From the NCBI GenBank assembly GCA_027076325.1, contig JALTJZ010000005.1, positions 38,494 through 102,493 of the forward strand: a stretch of DNA of 64,000 nt. Direction: 5' to 3'. Positions within the stretch are counted from its first letter, which is position 1. The number at the start of each line of letters is the position of its first letter. Shown one piece after another: positions 28,212 through 36,719 of the stretch. A program made the translations under genes and the position numbers. This DNA comes from Chromatiales bacterium (GTDB lineage Bacteria; Pseudomonadota; Gammaproteobacteria; UBA6429; Thiohalophilaceae). The notes under the pieces are model-generated. The model made no database searches. It was not told the DNA's origin and was given only the letters and a program-made list of their open reading frames with translations.

Positions 28212-28949
28212 TTATAAGCGCTGCCGCAGCGCCTCAAACAACACCACCCCGGTCGCCACCGACACATTCAGGCTTTCAACCGTGCCCTTCATCGGCAACT
28301 TTACCAACGTATCACAATGTTCTTTGGTTAGCCGCCTTAAACCTTTGCCTTCTGCCCCCATCACGATGGCCAATGAGCCAGTTAAATCTTGCTGGTACAA
28401 ATTGGTGTCGGTTGCCAGATCCGTACCAATAAACCAGATGCCCCGCTCCTGCAAAGCTTTAATACAGCGGCTTAAATTGGTCACCTGAACAAAAGGCAAT
28501 ACCTCGGCAGCACCCGAGGCCACCTTGCGCACGGTAGCCGTCATTCCACAGGATTTATCCTTCGGTACGATAATCGCGTGAACACCTGCGGCTTCTGCGG
28601 TACGAATACAGGCACCGAGATTATGCGGATCGGTTACGCCATCTAATAGCAAGATAAAAGGCGGCTCATCGAGCGAGTCCAGCAAACGAGTTAAATCGGA
28701 TTCATTTTTGGTGCTAATACTGGCCAGCTTTGCGACCACCCCCTGATGACGTGCGTCCGGTAACCATTCTTTTAATAAATGGCCTGCCACCCGTTCACAG
28801 GGAATGGCTTTTTGTTTAGCCAGTTCAAGAATATCTTCCACACGCTTATCGTGACGTTTCTGTTCAACCCATAGCTCGATAATATTTGTATTACTTTCCA
28901 GCGCGGCATGAACGGCGTGAAGGCCATAAATCAAATCGTCCGTTTTCAT
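28212..28949 (-). CDS. rlmB: 23S rRNA (guanosine-2'-O-)-methyltransferase RlmB
   Basis: A 245-residue SPOUT enzyme that methylates Gm2251 in the peptidyl-transferase loop. It has an L30e-like N-terminal domain (IYGLHAVHAALE). The knot motifs are DGVTDPHNLGACIRTAEAAG, IVMGAEGKGLR and LPMKGTVESLNVSVA. Its ATG overlaps the rnr stop by four bases (ATGA), so the two are translationally coupled. Confidence 0.96.
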   Translation of the reverse strand: MKTDDLIYGLHAVHAALESNTNIIELWVEQKRHDKRVEDILELAKQKAIPCERVAGHLLKEWLPDARHQGVVAKLASISTKNESDLTRLLDSLDEPPFILLLDGVTDPHNLGACIRTAEAAGVHAIIVPKDKSCGMTATVRKVASGAAEVLPFVQVTNLSRCIKALQERGIWFIGTDLATDTNLYQQDLTGSLAIVMGAEGKGLRRLTKEHCDTLVKLPMKGTVESLNVSVATGVVLFEALRQRL

Positions 28950-31399
28950 TTTTTCGCTTTCTTTTTAGACGCGACCTTTTTTCTGGATGTAGCTTTTTTC
29001 TTTACTGTGGATTTTTTGGCTACTTTCTTTTTAGTTGTTTTTTTCTTTGTCGTTTTCTTTTTTGAAACTTTTTTCTTTGATGCTTTCTTTTTAGATGATT
29101 TCTTCTTCGATGCTGTTTTTTTAGCAAGCTTCTTTTTAGCGGTTTTATTTTTGTTTGAATTTTTATTATCGGACTTATGCTCTTTTTGTTTATTGCGCTT
29201 TGACTTACCGGTTGCTTTTCTGTCTGTATCAGTTAGAACCAGATCAAAATCTATTTTACGTTCATCAAGATCAACACGTGCAACACGAATGGTTATATCA
29301 TTGCCCAGGCCATACACTTTATGGCTGTTTTCACCCACGAGCCGGTGTTTAACCGGGTCAAAGTGATAATAATCGTTATCCAGGCTGGTCACATGCACCA
29401 GCCCTTCAACAAAAATATCACTCAGCTCAACAAACAGACCAAAACTGGTTACCGTTGTAATTCTGCCCGGATATTCATTACCCACTTTATCCAGCATAAA
29501 CTCGCACTTAAGCCAGTCGTTAACATCACGGGTTGCTTCATCGGCACGGCGTTCATTTTGAGAACAGATGTCACCAAAGTGCACCATGTCTTTGTAGTCA
29601 TACTTATAGCTTGCAACGGATTGTTTGCTTAAGACATGCTTAATGGCACGATGCACAAGCAAGTCAGGATAGCGACGAATCGGTGAAGTAAAATGTGCAT
29701 AGGCATCATAGGCCAAACCAAAATGGCCAATATTATCCGGGCTATACACAGCCTGACGCAAACTGCGTAACAAAACAGTTTGGATTAAATTAAAATCCGA
29801 GCGTTTTTTTATTTGAGTAACCAGATGGGCATAATCTTTTGCTGTTGGCTTTTCGCCACCCGGTATTTGCAAGCCAAACTCAGACAGGAACTTCCGTAAG
29901 TCTTCCAGTTTTTCAATGGTTGGACCTTCATGAATACGGTATAACGCCGGCATGTTATTTTTAAGCAGGAATCGTGCGGTCGCAACGTTTGCGGTAATCA
30001 TGCATTCTTCAATTATTTTATGCGCATCATTTCTATACACAGGAATAATTTTATCTATCTTGCGTTCACTGCCAAATATAATTCTGACTTCGGTTGTTTC
30101 AAAGTCAATGGCACCTCGTTTTGTACGTTGCCTACGCATGGCTTTATACATGCTATAAAGATTTTCTAAATGTGGGAGTACGTTGCTATATTTAACTCGC
30201 AATGCTTTATCCTGCTGTTCAAGCATTGCGCCAACTTGTGTGTAGGTTAAACGTGCATGTGAATACATAACAGACTGATAAAATTTATAATCTTTTAAAA
30301 TGCCTTGCTTGCTAATTTGCATATCGCAAACCATGCACAGGCGATTCACTTCCGGGTTAAGCGAGCACAAGCCATTCGACAAGGCTTCGGGTAACATCGG
30401 AATAACACGTTCAGGGAAATAAACGGAGGTTGTCCTGTTTTGCGCTTCTAAATCAAGTGGCGTATCCGGTTTAACATAATTAGACACATCGGCAATGGCA
30501 ACAATCAAGCGCCAGCCACCTGCATTGGGTTCGCAGTAAACAGCATCATCAAAGTCACGCGCGTCTTCACCGTCAATCGTTACTAAAGGTAAATCACGAA
30601 TATCAACGCGGCCTGTAATTTCACTCTCTAAGACTTCATTGGGTAAATTTTCGGCTTCAGCAATAAGCTTTTTATTCCAGTGATTAGGCAAGTCATGGGA
30701 ACGAATCGCAATATCAATTTCCAGCCCCGGTGCCATATGGTCACCCAGAACTTCTTTTACCCGACCCAATGCCTGGTGGCGTTTAGTAGGCTGCTGAATA
30801 ATTTCCAGTGACACAATCTGGCCATGTACGGCACCGTTAAAATCTTCGGTGGCAACCATTATGTCCTGAGTAATACGCTTATTGTCGGCAACAACAAAAC
30901 CAATACCATGTTCAACAAAAAGGCGCCCAACCATGCATTCGTGTGCGCGTTCAAGCACTTCTACAATGCGCCCCATACGTCGACCACGTCGGTCTTCACC
31001 GGCAACCCGTGCCATAACCCGGTCACCGTGAAACACTTCACGCATATCCCGGGGAGCCAGAAATAAATCGTCGCTGTTATCGTCGGGAATTAAAAACCCA
31101 AAGCCATCAGGGTGCCCCTGCACCCGACCACGAACCAAATCCATCTTGTGCGCCAGGCCATAGCCACCTTTACGGGTGTAAATAATCTGCCCGTCTCGCT
31201 CCATTGCGCGCAAGCGTTTTTTTAAAGCGAAGTAATTGTCATCATCCTCAAGATCAAAATGTGCTGCAATCTGGTCACGATTTAAAGGCGCACCCACCGA
31301 CTCCAGGTAGTCCATAATAAGTTCACGGCTGGCAATGGGTTGTGCGTATTTTCGGGCTTCACGCTCCGCATGTGGATCAATATTCTTTTTCTTCGACAT
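28946..31399 (-). CDS. rnr: Ribonuclease R with long lysine-rich tail
   Basis: An 817-residue 3'-5' exoribonuclease that degrades structured RNA. In order it has a winged-helix N-terminal domain, cold-shock domains (GRVQGHPDGFGFLIPDD), the RNB catalytic domain (DGEDARDFDDAVYCE holds the metal-binding Asp cluster) and S1 (PGRITTVTSFGLFVEL). The last ~90 residues are almost entirely Lys/Ser/Thr/Ala repeats of the type SKKKxSKKK. E. coli RNase R also has a basic tail used in ribosome and tmRNA-SmpB contacts, but this one is longer and more regular. A promoter (TTGCAG-N16-TACACT on the minus strand) lies just upstream. Confidence 0.96.
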   Translation of the reverse strand: MSKKKNIDPHAEREARKYAQPIASRELIMDYLESVGAPLNRDQIAAHFDLEDDDNYFALKKRLRAMERDGQIIYTRKGGYGLAHKMDLVRGRVQGHPDGFGFLIPDDNSDDLFLAPRDMREVFHGDRVMARVAGEDRRGRRMGRIVEVLERAHECMVGRLFVEHGIGFVVADNKRITQDIMVATEDFNGAVHGQIVSLEIIQQPTKRHQALGRVKEVLGDHMAPGLEIDIAIRSHDLPNHWNKKLIAEAENLPNEVLESEITGRVDIRDLPLVTIDGEDARDFDDAVYCEPNAGGWRLIVAIADVSNYVKPDTPLDLEAQNRTTSVYFPERVIPMLPEALSNGLCSLNPEVNRLCMVCDMQISKQGILKDYKFYQSVMYSHARLTYTQVGAMLEQQDKALRVKYSNVLPHLENLYSMYKAMRRQRTKRGAIDFETTEVRIIFGSERKIDKIIPVYRNDAHKIIEECMITANVATARFLLKNNMPALYRIHEGPTIEKLEDLRKFLSEFGLQIPGGEKPTAKDYAHLVTQIKKRSDFNLIQTVLLRSLRQAVYSPDNIGHFGLAYDAYAHFTSPIRRYPDLLVHRAIKHVLSKQSVASYKYDYKDMVHFGDICSQNERRADEATRDVNDWLKCEFMLDKVGNEYPGRITTVTSFGLFVELSDIFVEGLVHVTSLDNDYYHFDPVKHRLVGENSHKVYGLGNDITIRVARVDLDERKIDFDLVLTDTDRKATGKSKRNKQKEHKSDNKNSNKNKTAKKKLAKKTASKKKSSKKKASKKKVSKKKTTKKKTTKKKVAKKSTVKKKATSRKKVASKKKAKK

Positions 31400-31501
31400 T
31401 CTTCCGGCTATACAGGTTATATAATTATAAAGGAGTGTAGTTTAACCTGAATTTGCTGCAAGCGTACGGATTTCGTGCCCTAATAACAGGCTCATATTAA
31501 A

Positions 31502-31530
31502 TTGACAGTTAATTCGCTTGTTAGTAAAGT
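31502..31530 (+). promoter_or_regulatory. Promoter of tRNA-Leu
   Basis: TTGACA, 17 bases and TAAAGT form a near-perfect sigma70 promoter whose start site would lie just before the tRNA. Confidence 0.8.
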
Positions 31531-31545
31531 CTACCTCGCTTAAAC

Positions 31546-31629
31546 GCCGAGGTGGTGGAATTGGTAGACACGCATGCTTCAGGTGCATGTGGGGGCAACC
31601 CCGTGGAGGTTCAAGTCCTCTTCTCGGCA
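31546..31629 (+). tRNA. tRNA-Leu (anticodon CAG)
   Basis: A class II tRNA of 84 bases up to the discriminator. The acceptor arms GCCGAGG/TCTCGGC pair (one G-U). The anticodon stem CATGC/GCATG encloses TTCAGGT, giving anticodon CAG for CUG. The long variable arm (GGGGGCAACCCC region) and TTCAAGT loop are typical of leucine tRNAs. The 3' end is A-GCA, so CCA is not fully encoded and must be added. Confidence 0.95.
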
Positions 31630-31717
31630 GCATTTAAGTTTTTTCTATATAAAACAAGCTATTAGACATCTCAATTCTATACCAGCTAATTAGCCGAACA
31701 ACCCGAGATAAACAATA

Positions 31718-32260
31718 ATGAGCAACCCGTTCCGCGATCAGTTACTAAAAACCGGTATTGTATCCAAACAGCAGGCTCATAATGCTAAAAAAGACAAAAC
31801 GAAAAAGATTAAACAACAGCGTTCAAAAAAAGAAATAGCCGCGGATGAAACTAAACTAAAGGTTCAGCAAGCCGCTCGTGAGAAAGCACAACTGGATCGG
31901 AAACTGAATAAGAAAAAAGAAGACGCAGCCCGAATAAAAGCCATTTCGGCAGAAATTGATCAACTTATCATCCAACATTGTATCCCTCGACCACAAGATT
32001 GCGACATTGCCTACAATTTTGAACATATGAGTAAAGTGAAGCATATTTACGTTAATGGGGATATGAAGCAGAAAATTATAGGGGGAACATTAGGAATAGT
32101 TTACCTCAACGACCGCTATGAACTTGTACCCAAACCGGTTGTGGAAAAAATCCGTCAGAGGGATGAAAAGCGCGTTATTTTATTCGATAGTAATGATACA
32201 AAAATTGATAAAGACGATCCGTACGCCGACTACCCAATACCAGACGACTTGATCTGGTAG
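31718..32260 (+). CDS. DUF2058 family protein (YaiL-like)
   Basis: A 180-residue soluble protein. The N-terminal half is a highly basic coiled helix (NAKKDKTKKIKQQRSKKE, with many Lys/Arg/Gln). The C-terminal half has a compact domain with AYNFEHMSKVKHIYV and the closing YADYPIPDDLIW. This matches the DUF2058/YaiL family, described as nucleoprotein-like; its function is unsettled. It may be cotranscribed with the tRNA upstream. Confidence 0.8.
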   Translation: MSNPFRDQLLKTGIVSKQQAHNAKKDKTKKIKQQRSKKEIAADETKLKVQQAAREKAQLDRKLNKKKEDAARIKAISAEIDQLIIQHCIPRPQDCDIAYNFEHMSKVKHIYVNGDMKQKIIGGTLGIVYLNDRYELVPKPVVEKIRQRDEKRVILFDSNDTKIDKDDPYADYPIPDDLIW

Positions 32261-32343
32261 CCAGATCCAACTTAAATTCCACGTTCAACTTAAAGTATAG
32301 TACAAACCTCTTCAAATTAAGCACTGTTCTTCTTTAGTACATT
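32261..32343. other. Intergenic spacer, nothing recognised
   Basis: The spacer is AT-rich and lies between the convergent DUF2058 gene and the amber-interrupted small gene. No hairpin terminator is obvious. Confidence 0.3.
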
Positions 32344-32589
32344 TCAATTCACATTGTTTTTAGTGACTTTTGTTTCAGCTTTATACGCTGTACGAATAGC
32401 AGCGGCCTTTTCAGGCTTGGTATTTTTATAAAATTCGGCAGCCTATTCCCTATAGCTAAGATCACCGTTACCTTCCATCGTGATGCATTCGAGCATGTCA
32501 CCTGCATTTAACTGAAATAGGCAGTTTGCAAACGAAGTGCTGGCTATGCTTTCTAATACAAAAAATAGTATGATTGAAAATATTTTCAT
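32344..32589 (-). pseudogene. Small exported protein gene interrupted by an amber codon
   Basis: ATG at 32589 has a good Shine-Dalgarno (AAGGAAG). It starts a signal peptide (MKIFSIILFFVLESIASTSF, then A) and a short mature part with two cysteines (ANCLF, LECIT). After 48 codons the frame meets TAG at 32443-32445, then continues for 32 more sensible codons (AAEFYKNTKPEKAAAIRTAY, then KAET...) to TGA. The intact product would be about 81 residues. It is either a pseudogene or a truncated 48-residue peptide. I do not know the family. Confidence 0.55.
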
Positions 32590-32768
32590 GGTTATCTTCC
32601 TTGCCTTTGAGTGTCTAAGTTTTGATAACTACTGCAATATAACTGTCATTTTGCATTAAAAAATGATGGGGTGATATTAAAGAGCAAACTCACACCATTC
32701 GTTATAAAGACACGGGTTAGCCAGGAAAAGACTAACCATTTTTTTAATTTTATGCCGAGGTTATTTAT

Positions 32769-32948
32769 TCAGTTATTTTTATTTTCATTCAAACTCAGTT
32801 TACTTAAAAGGACAGGAAGTTCGTCAAGCCGGGTAAAATACCGCTTCATTTCCTGACCTGCAATTTCAACTACGCCAAGGACTTCATTCGGTGCCGATTC
32901 ACCAACTTCACGGCGGTAGAGTCTGACAATATAGGTATCAATTAACAT
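32769..32948 (-). CDS. Small hypothetical protein
   Basis: ATG at 32948 with AAGGA upstream gives 59 residues: a short beta-rich start (MLIDTYIVRLYRREVGE), then a probable helix (DELPVLLSKLSL) and an Asn/Lys-rich end. There is no signal peptide, so it should be cytosolic. It lies after the PQQ-type gene and a 35-codon in-frame stretch on the same strand. Its function is unknown. Confidence 0.55.
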   Translation of the reverse strand: MLIDTYIVRLYRREVGESAPNEVLGVVEIAGQEMKRYFTRLDELPVLLSKLSLNENKNN

Positions 32949-33095
32949 TGATCCAATCCTTAGGCTATATAGGGTTAACAAACAAATTTACTTAACATCG
33001 ATTCTCTTCGAGAATAATTGCATCTGGATCTGGCGTTGCCCCTCCGTACCGCCATCTGCTGCAGATGCACCACCTCCGCTCAATGCGGAAAAATG

Positions 33096-34952
33096 TTACC
33101 GGGGAAGTACAACCGGCTTTGCAATCAAATAACTCATTAGAGGTTTATCCTTGTTGTGGGAAAAACCAATGCTTTGCTGGTAAGCTATTTTCTTCTTCTC
33201 ATCAACATAAACCCATAAACCATAATCCTTATAGGGCACACTCATACTGGTTTTGCTTTTTTTACCGGTTTCAAGATTGATGGCTGTAATTTGCATAAAC
33301 TCACCGGCATCAGGATCAATCAAATCCAATGAACGTGTTGGGCGATAAACGTATTTTTCCGTTACCATGGCTGGATAGGCACCAAGAATTGTCGTCCTAA
33401 TCAACTTATGCCGAGCCAGGTTTTCTTTATCCATCTGAGATATTAACCCTTCGTATACCTTCTGTGAAAAATTTAGCGCTGACTCATATACTCCCATCGC
33501 CGCATACATTCTCGAAAAAGATACATTAATTCTCCAGCTGCTGCGTTCGCCCGCTGTGAAACGCTCTGGGTTTTCATAGATAGCATCTGCACGGGCTTGT
33601 GAGGCAACGCTCATTTGACAAAATGAACATACTCGACTTTCTATTGGCTTGTTTCTCTGCTCTTTTCTCTTTTTAGTTAGTCGCTTAATGGATATTTCTA
33701 AAGCACTCAAGTCTGCCGCAGGGCTAATACCCGTCAAACCACGGCGGTAATACTTCTTACCGGTTATTGCATGGTAGGCAGCGACAGTCAGCTCACCAAT
33801 AAATACGATCTTTTTGTCAAAACGTCGTAATATAGCTGGATAAAGACTTAGCTGGCTTTTGGAAACCCGCTTTGAAAACTTGATATCTCCGGTACTTTTT
33901 CCAAGAGCATAAAGGGTAGTCGGTGAGCCAACATAAACATAGTTTTTATAGTCGACCAGATTACTGATCAGAGGTAATTTATCATTGACAGTTTGCCGCC
34001 ATTTTAAGCGCCCGCGTTTTTTATCAAGCATTATAACGACAGATTCCTCGCCAACTGTTCCATTTTCAAGGCCGCGTAAAAAAATCTGTTTTTTACCAAC
34101 ATCAACCGCCATTATCAAATAACGATTAGGGTTTTTGTGGCTCCATATGTGTTTACCTTTTGCCAGATTAACCCTGTTTAGCTTGTTATTCACATCAACA
34201 ATGTAAAGGTCGTTGTTCCGCAGGACTGGGGGCGCGGTATTATTGTTATACTTAATATTAACCTTCCATAACACGCGACCTGTTTTGGCATCCAGATAGG
34301 CAAGCTTATTCGCTGGCACTACTATTCCTTTTTTGTGGGAAATGAGCTTTGTGATAGAAGCTCCTGTTTTTGCAGTCCGGTACAACCACAGCTTGCCCCC
34401 CGTACTGATTTTTATATATTGATAGTCTACCTTGCTATTATTTGCCGTCGCGAGTACAACATGGTTCGAGTCCATCTGCTGAATCATAATCTCGCCAGTA
34501 GCAGGGATTTCCTTTTGCCATACCAGTTGCCCCGAACGGATCTTGAGTGTAATCAAGTTTGTCGTATTTTCAGAATCTGTTCTGATTAAAATGTACTTTT
34601 TTGATATTGCAATAATTGATATATCTTGTTCATCCTTTGTTACTGAACGGGACCAGAGCATCTTGCCTTTTGCAAGATCGATCAGGGCGATTCGATCTCG
34701 CTTAAGACCACGCCTGTAATTCCTCAGGCTTAGAACAGCCAGCTCTCCGTCCAGTACCAGCATGTTTTCAATGACATTCTGGTTTAATGGTATTTTCCAT
34801 TTGGCCGGTTTATATTTTGCCGCTTCCTTTTGCAGTTGCTCAGCGTTGGCGTAGGCGCTAACATTCACATCCGTGTCAAATGTTCCCGCCTGCGTGACAG
34901 AGGTCATGAATGACACCAGAAAAATCAGAGTATTTTGTATGAGTCTCATCAT
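33096..34952 (-). CDS. Exported PQQ-type beta-propeller protein
   Basis: A 618-residue protein with a signal peptide of about 22 residues ending TQAG. Repeated blades follow with the motif A-x-D-x-x-T-G-x-x-x-W (IDLAKGKMLWSR, LDAKTGRVLWKV, VNLAKGKHIWSH, LDKKRGRLKWRQ), as in PQQ/BamB propellers. The blade region ends near residue 410. A C-terminal part with a CSFC motif and a helical stretch has no match that I recognise. It is the last gene of an operon whose promoter carries the AGTCTTTTT-N10-CGTGTCT motif. It is probably periplasmic and a protein-binding scaffold rather than a quinoprotein enzyme. Confidence 0.75.
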   Translation of the reverse strand: MMRLIQNTLIFLVSFMTSVTQAGTFDTDVNVSAYANAEQLQKEAAKYKPAKWKIPLNQNVIENMLVLDGELAVLSLRNYRRGLKRDRIALIDLAKGKMLWSRSVTKDEQDISIIAISKKYILIRTDSENTTNLITLKIRSGQLVWQKEIPATGEIMIQQMDSNHVVLATANNSKVDYQYIKISTGGKLWLYRTAKTGASITKLISHKKGIVVPANKLAYLDAKTGRVLWKVNIKYNNNTAPPVLRNNDLYIVDVNNKLNRVNLAKGKHIWSHKNPNRYLIMAVDVGKKQIFLRGLENGTVGEESVVIMLDKKRGRLKWRQTVNDKLPLISNLVDYKNYVYVGSPTTLYALGKSTGDIKFSKRVSKSQLSLYPAILRRFDKKIVFIGELTVAAYHAITGKKYYRRGLTGISPAADLSALEISIKRLTKKRKEQRNKPIESRVCSFCQMSVASQARADAIYENPERFTAGERSSWRINVSFSRMYAAMGVYESALNFSQKVYEGLISQMDKENLARHKLIRTTILGAYPAMVTEKYVYRPTRSLDLIDPDAGEFMQITAINLETGKKSKTSMSVPYKDYGLWVYVDEKKKIAYQQSIGFSHNKDKPLMSYLIAKPVVLPR

Positions 34953-34968
34953 AAAATGAATAACCTGT

Positions 34969-35523
34969 TTATATCGAGTTAGCTATCGCGATAAAATCAT
35001 AAAATACTCTGGCATTTCGCTTTTTATCTAGTATTAAGGCATGCATATAATATTCACTCATGCCCTGTGACATGTTGTAAGCGGTATATGCATTAAACTT
35101 TCGCCTCTCTCCTACGACCTTCATTGTGCCTGTGTATACTCGAATAATGGCACCTGACTTAACAGCATATCCACCGCCTTTTGCCTCATAGTCTGGCATC
35201 ACCGTTTCTACAAGGGTGTGTGTAAACAGTTGTCCATATCTTGCATCTGCCATAGTGGGCGCTTTGTAGATGGTAATGCTGCCATATTTTTTATGCTTCA
35301 ACTCTATGATCCCACCGGACTTACGGTCTTTTTTTGACACCTTGGCAGACTTCCATCCGTTTGGCAGCCCCAGCTTAAGACCATTGATTTTGGTTACGGT
35401 AACCGGAGAGGGTTGGTTTAATCCCGCTGGCAAAGCCGGCGCGCTGAGTTTGCCAGTCAAGCAGCCAGACAGCATAAGCATAGCGGGAGCAAAAAACAGC
35501 ACAAAGGTGAAAGGGTATTTCAT
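34969..35523 (-). CDS. Lipoprotein of unknown function
   Basis: ATG at 35523 with GGAGG ten bases upstream gives 184 residues; the longer frame overlaps the upstream gene and is rejected. The N-terminus is a lipoprotein signal with lipobox LSGC near residue 20. The mature part is beta-rich (GIIELKHKKYGSITIYKA) with no known family. It lies between the Cys-rich gene (32-base gap) and the propeller gene (16-base gap), so it forms an operon with them. The absence of Asp after the lipid cysteine suggests outer-membrane sorting. Confidence 0.7.
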   Translation of the reverse strand: MKYPFTFVLFFAPAMLMLSGCLTGKLSAPALPAGLNQPSPVTVTKINGLKLGLPNGWKSAKVSKKDRKSGGIIELKHKKYGSITIYKAPTMADARYGQLFTHTLVETVMPDYEAKGGGYAVKSGAIIRVYTGTMKVVGERRKFNAYTAYNMSQGMSEYYMHALILDKKRNARVFYDFIAIANSI

Positions 35524-35555
35524 TGTTTTATCCTCCAATTCAGTACGAATTGATA

Positions 35556-35918
35556 TTATTTTTTTAATATTGACTGACAAGCAGGCGTTTTTCCGTTCTT
35601 CTTTATCGCTCCCTTGTGCTTTTTTAAGTATTTCTTTGTGGCACATGCTCCTACTGATCCGGCATAGGCGCGCACTTCATCTATATCTTCCAGCTCATCA
35701 GGAACATCCTCTGAACATTCCTTATTTAAAATTCCTTTCATCTCAGAAAAGCAAGCAGTCTTTGTGGTATTCATACAGGTGGTGTAAGTCTTGTTGCATA
35801 AGCTCTCCTCAAAAGTGCTTTCAATCGTTTCCAGCAAACTTTGTTTGCTCATGATCCCCCCGGCAAAAACATGACCTGAACAAAAGCCAAGCACTAGCAA
35901 CATAATTAGTTTTTTCAT
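35556..35918 (-). CDS. Small exported cysteine-rich protein
   Basis: ATG at 35918, with GGAG six bases before it, gives 120 residues: a signal peptide (MKKLIMLLVLGFCSGHVFA) and a mature chain with six cysteines (spaced around NKTYTTC, TACF, KECS, GACATK and TPAC). These should pair as disulfides in the periplasm. An ATG four codons upstream lacks a ribosome site. It is the first gene of a three-gene operon behind sigma-type motif 1. Its function is unknown. Confidence 0.68.
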   Translation of the reverse strand: MKKLIMLLVLGFCSGHVFAGGIMSKQSLLETIESTFEESLCNKTYTTCMNTTKTACFSEMKGILNKECSEDVPDELEDIDEVRAYAGSVGACATKKYLKKHKGAIKKNGKTPACQSILKK

Positions 35919-35953
35919 TTTTTTCTCCATGATATTGTTTCAATACAAATATT

Positions 35954-35980
35954 AAGACACGCCTTTGAGGTAAAAAGACT
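35954..35980 (-). promoter_or_regulatory. ECF-type promoter motif 1
   Basis: On the minus strand AGTCTTTTT, exactly 10 bases and CGTGTCTT lie about 35 bases before the Cys-rich gene start. The same two blocks with the same spacing recur three more times around the sigma gene. Confidence 0.7.
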
Positions 35981-36251
35981 AATAAAATAAAAAATCATCT
36001 TTTTTTACCTCCAGCAGATCGAGGTCATCGTTAATCCAGAATGATTGTGGCTCTGGCCTGAAAACTAACAAACAGTGGGGTACGGATACCATGCCCACCT
36101 TGTAAGACTTTTATCACAACCCAACAGATAGCCGTGTTAGTACAGGTACACTGCACCGCTGCCTGATGCCGAGTTGTCAGTCTGGGAGTGGTGGCGGGTG
36201 GCGGGCGGCTGTCCACCGCCGCAAGTGGACGGGGTATTAGCACCTTAAAAT

Positions 36252-36285
36252 TGTAGCCCGGATGGAAGGCAATGGAATCCGGAAA
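36252..36285. repeat. REP-type repeat (GTAGCCCGGAT family)
   Basis: GTAGCCCGGATGGA and AATCCGG face each other around a short loop, a pattern common in proteobacterial intergenic repeats. It lies inside the decayed lipoprotein gene. Confidence 0.6.
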
Positions 36286-36300
36286 ATTTGAAGCACAAGT

Positions 36301-36349
36301 TTCCCCTGCACATTTCGCTTTTTATACTACGCAGCAAAGCTGCGGGGAA
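36301..36349. repeat. Inverted-repeat element inside the decayed lipoprotein gene
   Basis: TTCCCC...GGGGAA forms the outer arms of a 49-base element. An inner perfect hairpin CGCAGC-AAA-GCTGCG lies at 36330-36344. It interrupts the lipoprotein leader. Confidence 0.55.
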
Positions 36350-36412
36350 TTAAACCCGAAACGATTAAATACTGTATTCGTTTAAACATTTTTACTCGCG
36401 GTTTTTTCTATT

Positions 36413-36438
36413 AGACACGAAGCCAGGACAAAAAGACT
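36413..36438 (-). promoter_or_regulatory. ECF-type promoter motif 2
   Basis: On the minus strand AGTCTTTTT, 10 bases and CGTGTCT lie 24 bases before the ATG of the decayed lipoprotein gene. Confidence 0.68.
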
Positions 36439-36601
36439 AAAAATTACATCTGTATTAGCTGAGCTATACGCTATAGTTATACCCCCAACAGTCTTTCCTG
36501 AACGATTCAGACACCTCTCAGTCAACCCCTGAACCCGCTGCAGCAAAATAACCCTCTGTTTTTATTGATTTAAATAAAAATATCAAAATTTAACCCTTCC
36601 T

Positions 36602-36617
36602 GTTACCTGGGTGTAAC
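36602..36617. promoter_or_regulatory. Inverted repeat upstream of the sigma gene
   Basis: GTTAC-N6-GTAAC lies about 100 bases before the sigma factor start and may be an operator. No AGTCTTTTT/CGTGTCT site precedes the sigma gene itself. Confidence 0.3.
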
Positions 36618-36719
36618 CCTTTTTCTCATAGAGTAAATCTCGCACTGCAGAGATGTATAAACGCACCATTGTCCTCATCACCTGCAAACGGAAAAATCAC
36701 AGGAAAGGGAAACAGTGAA

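Larger units (their letters stand above)
36070..36389 (-). pseudogene. Decayed glycine-rich lipoprotein gene
   Basis: Behind motif 2, ATG at 36389 opens MFKRIQYLI, nearly identical in DNA to the first 26 bases of the intact lipoprotein gene at 39190. The frame then runs into an inverted-repeat element and stops at codon 21. Past the two repeats, another frame reads TCGGGGQPPAT, like the CGGGG start of the mature lipoproteins. So the leader has been split by repeat insertion and the rest has eroded; the left boundary is uncertain. Confidence 0.55.

Noticed and set aside
36031-36243. 70-residue minus-strand ORF (MLIPRPLAAVDSRPP...)
   Set aside because: It lies in the decayed lipoprotein region; another frame there gives the TCGGGGQPPAT remnant, and the ORF has low-complexity Pro/Arg composition with no ribosome site.
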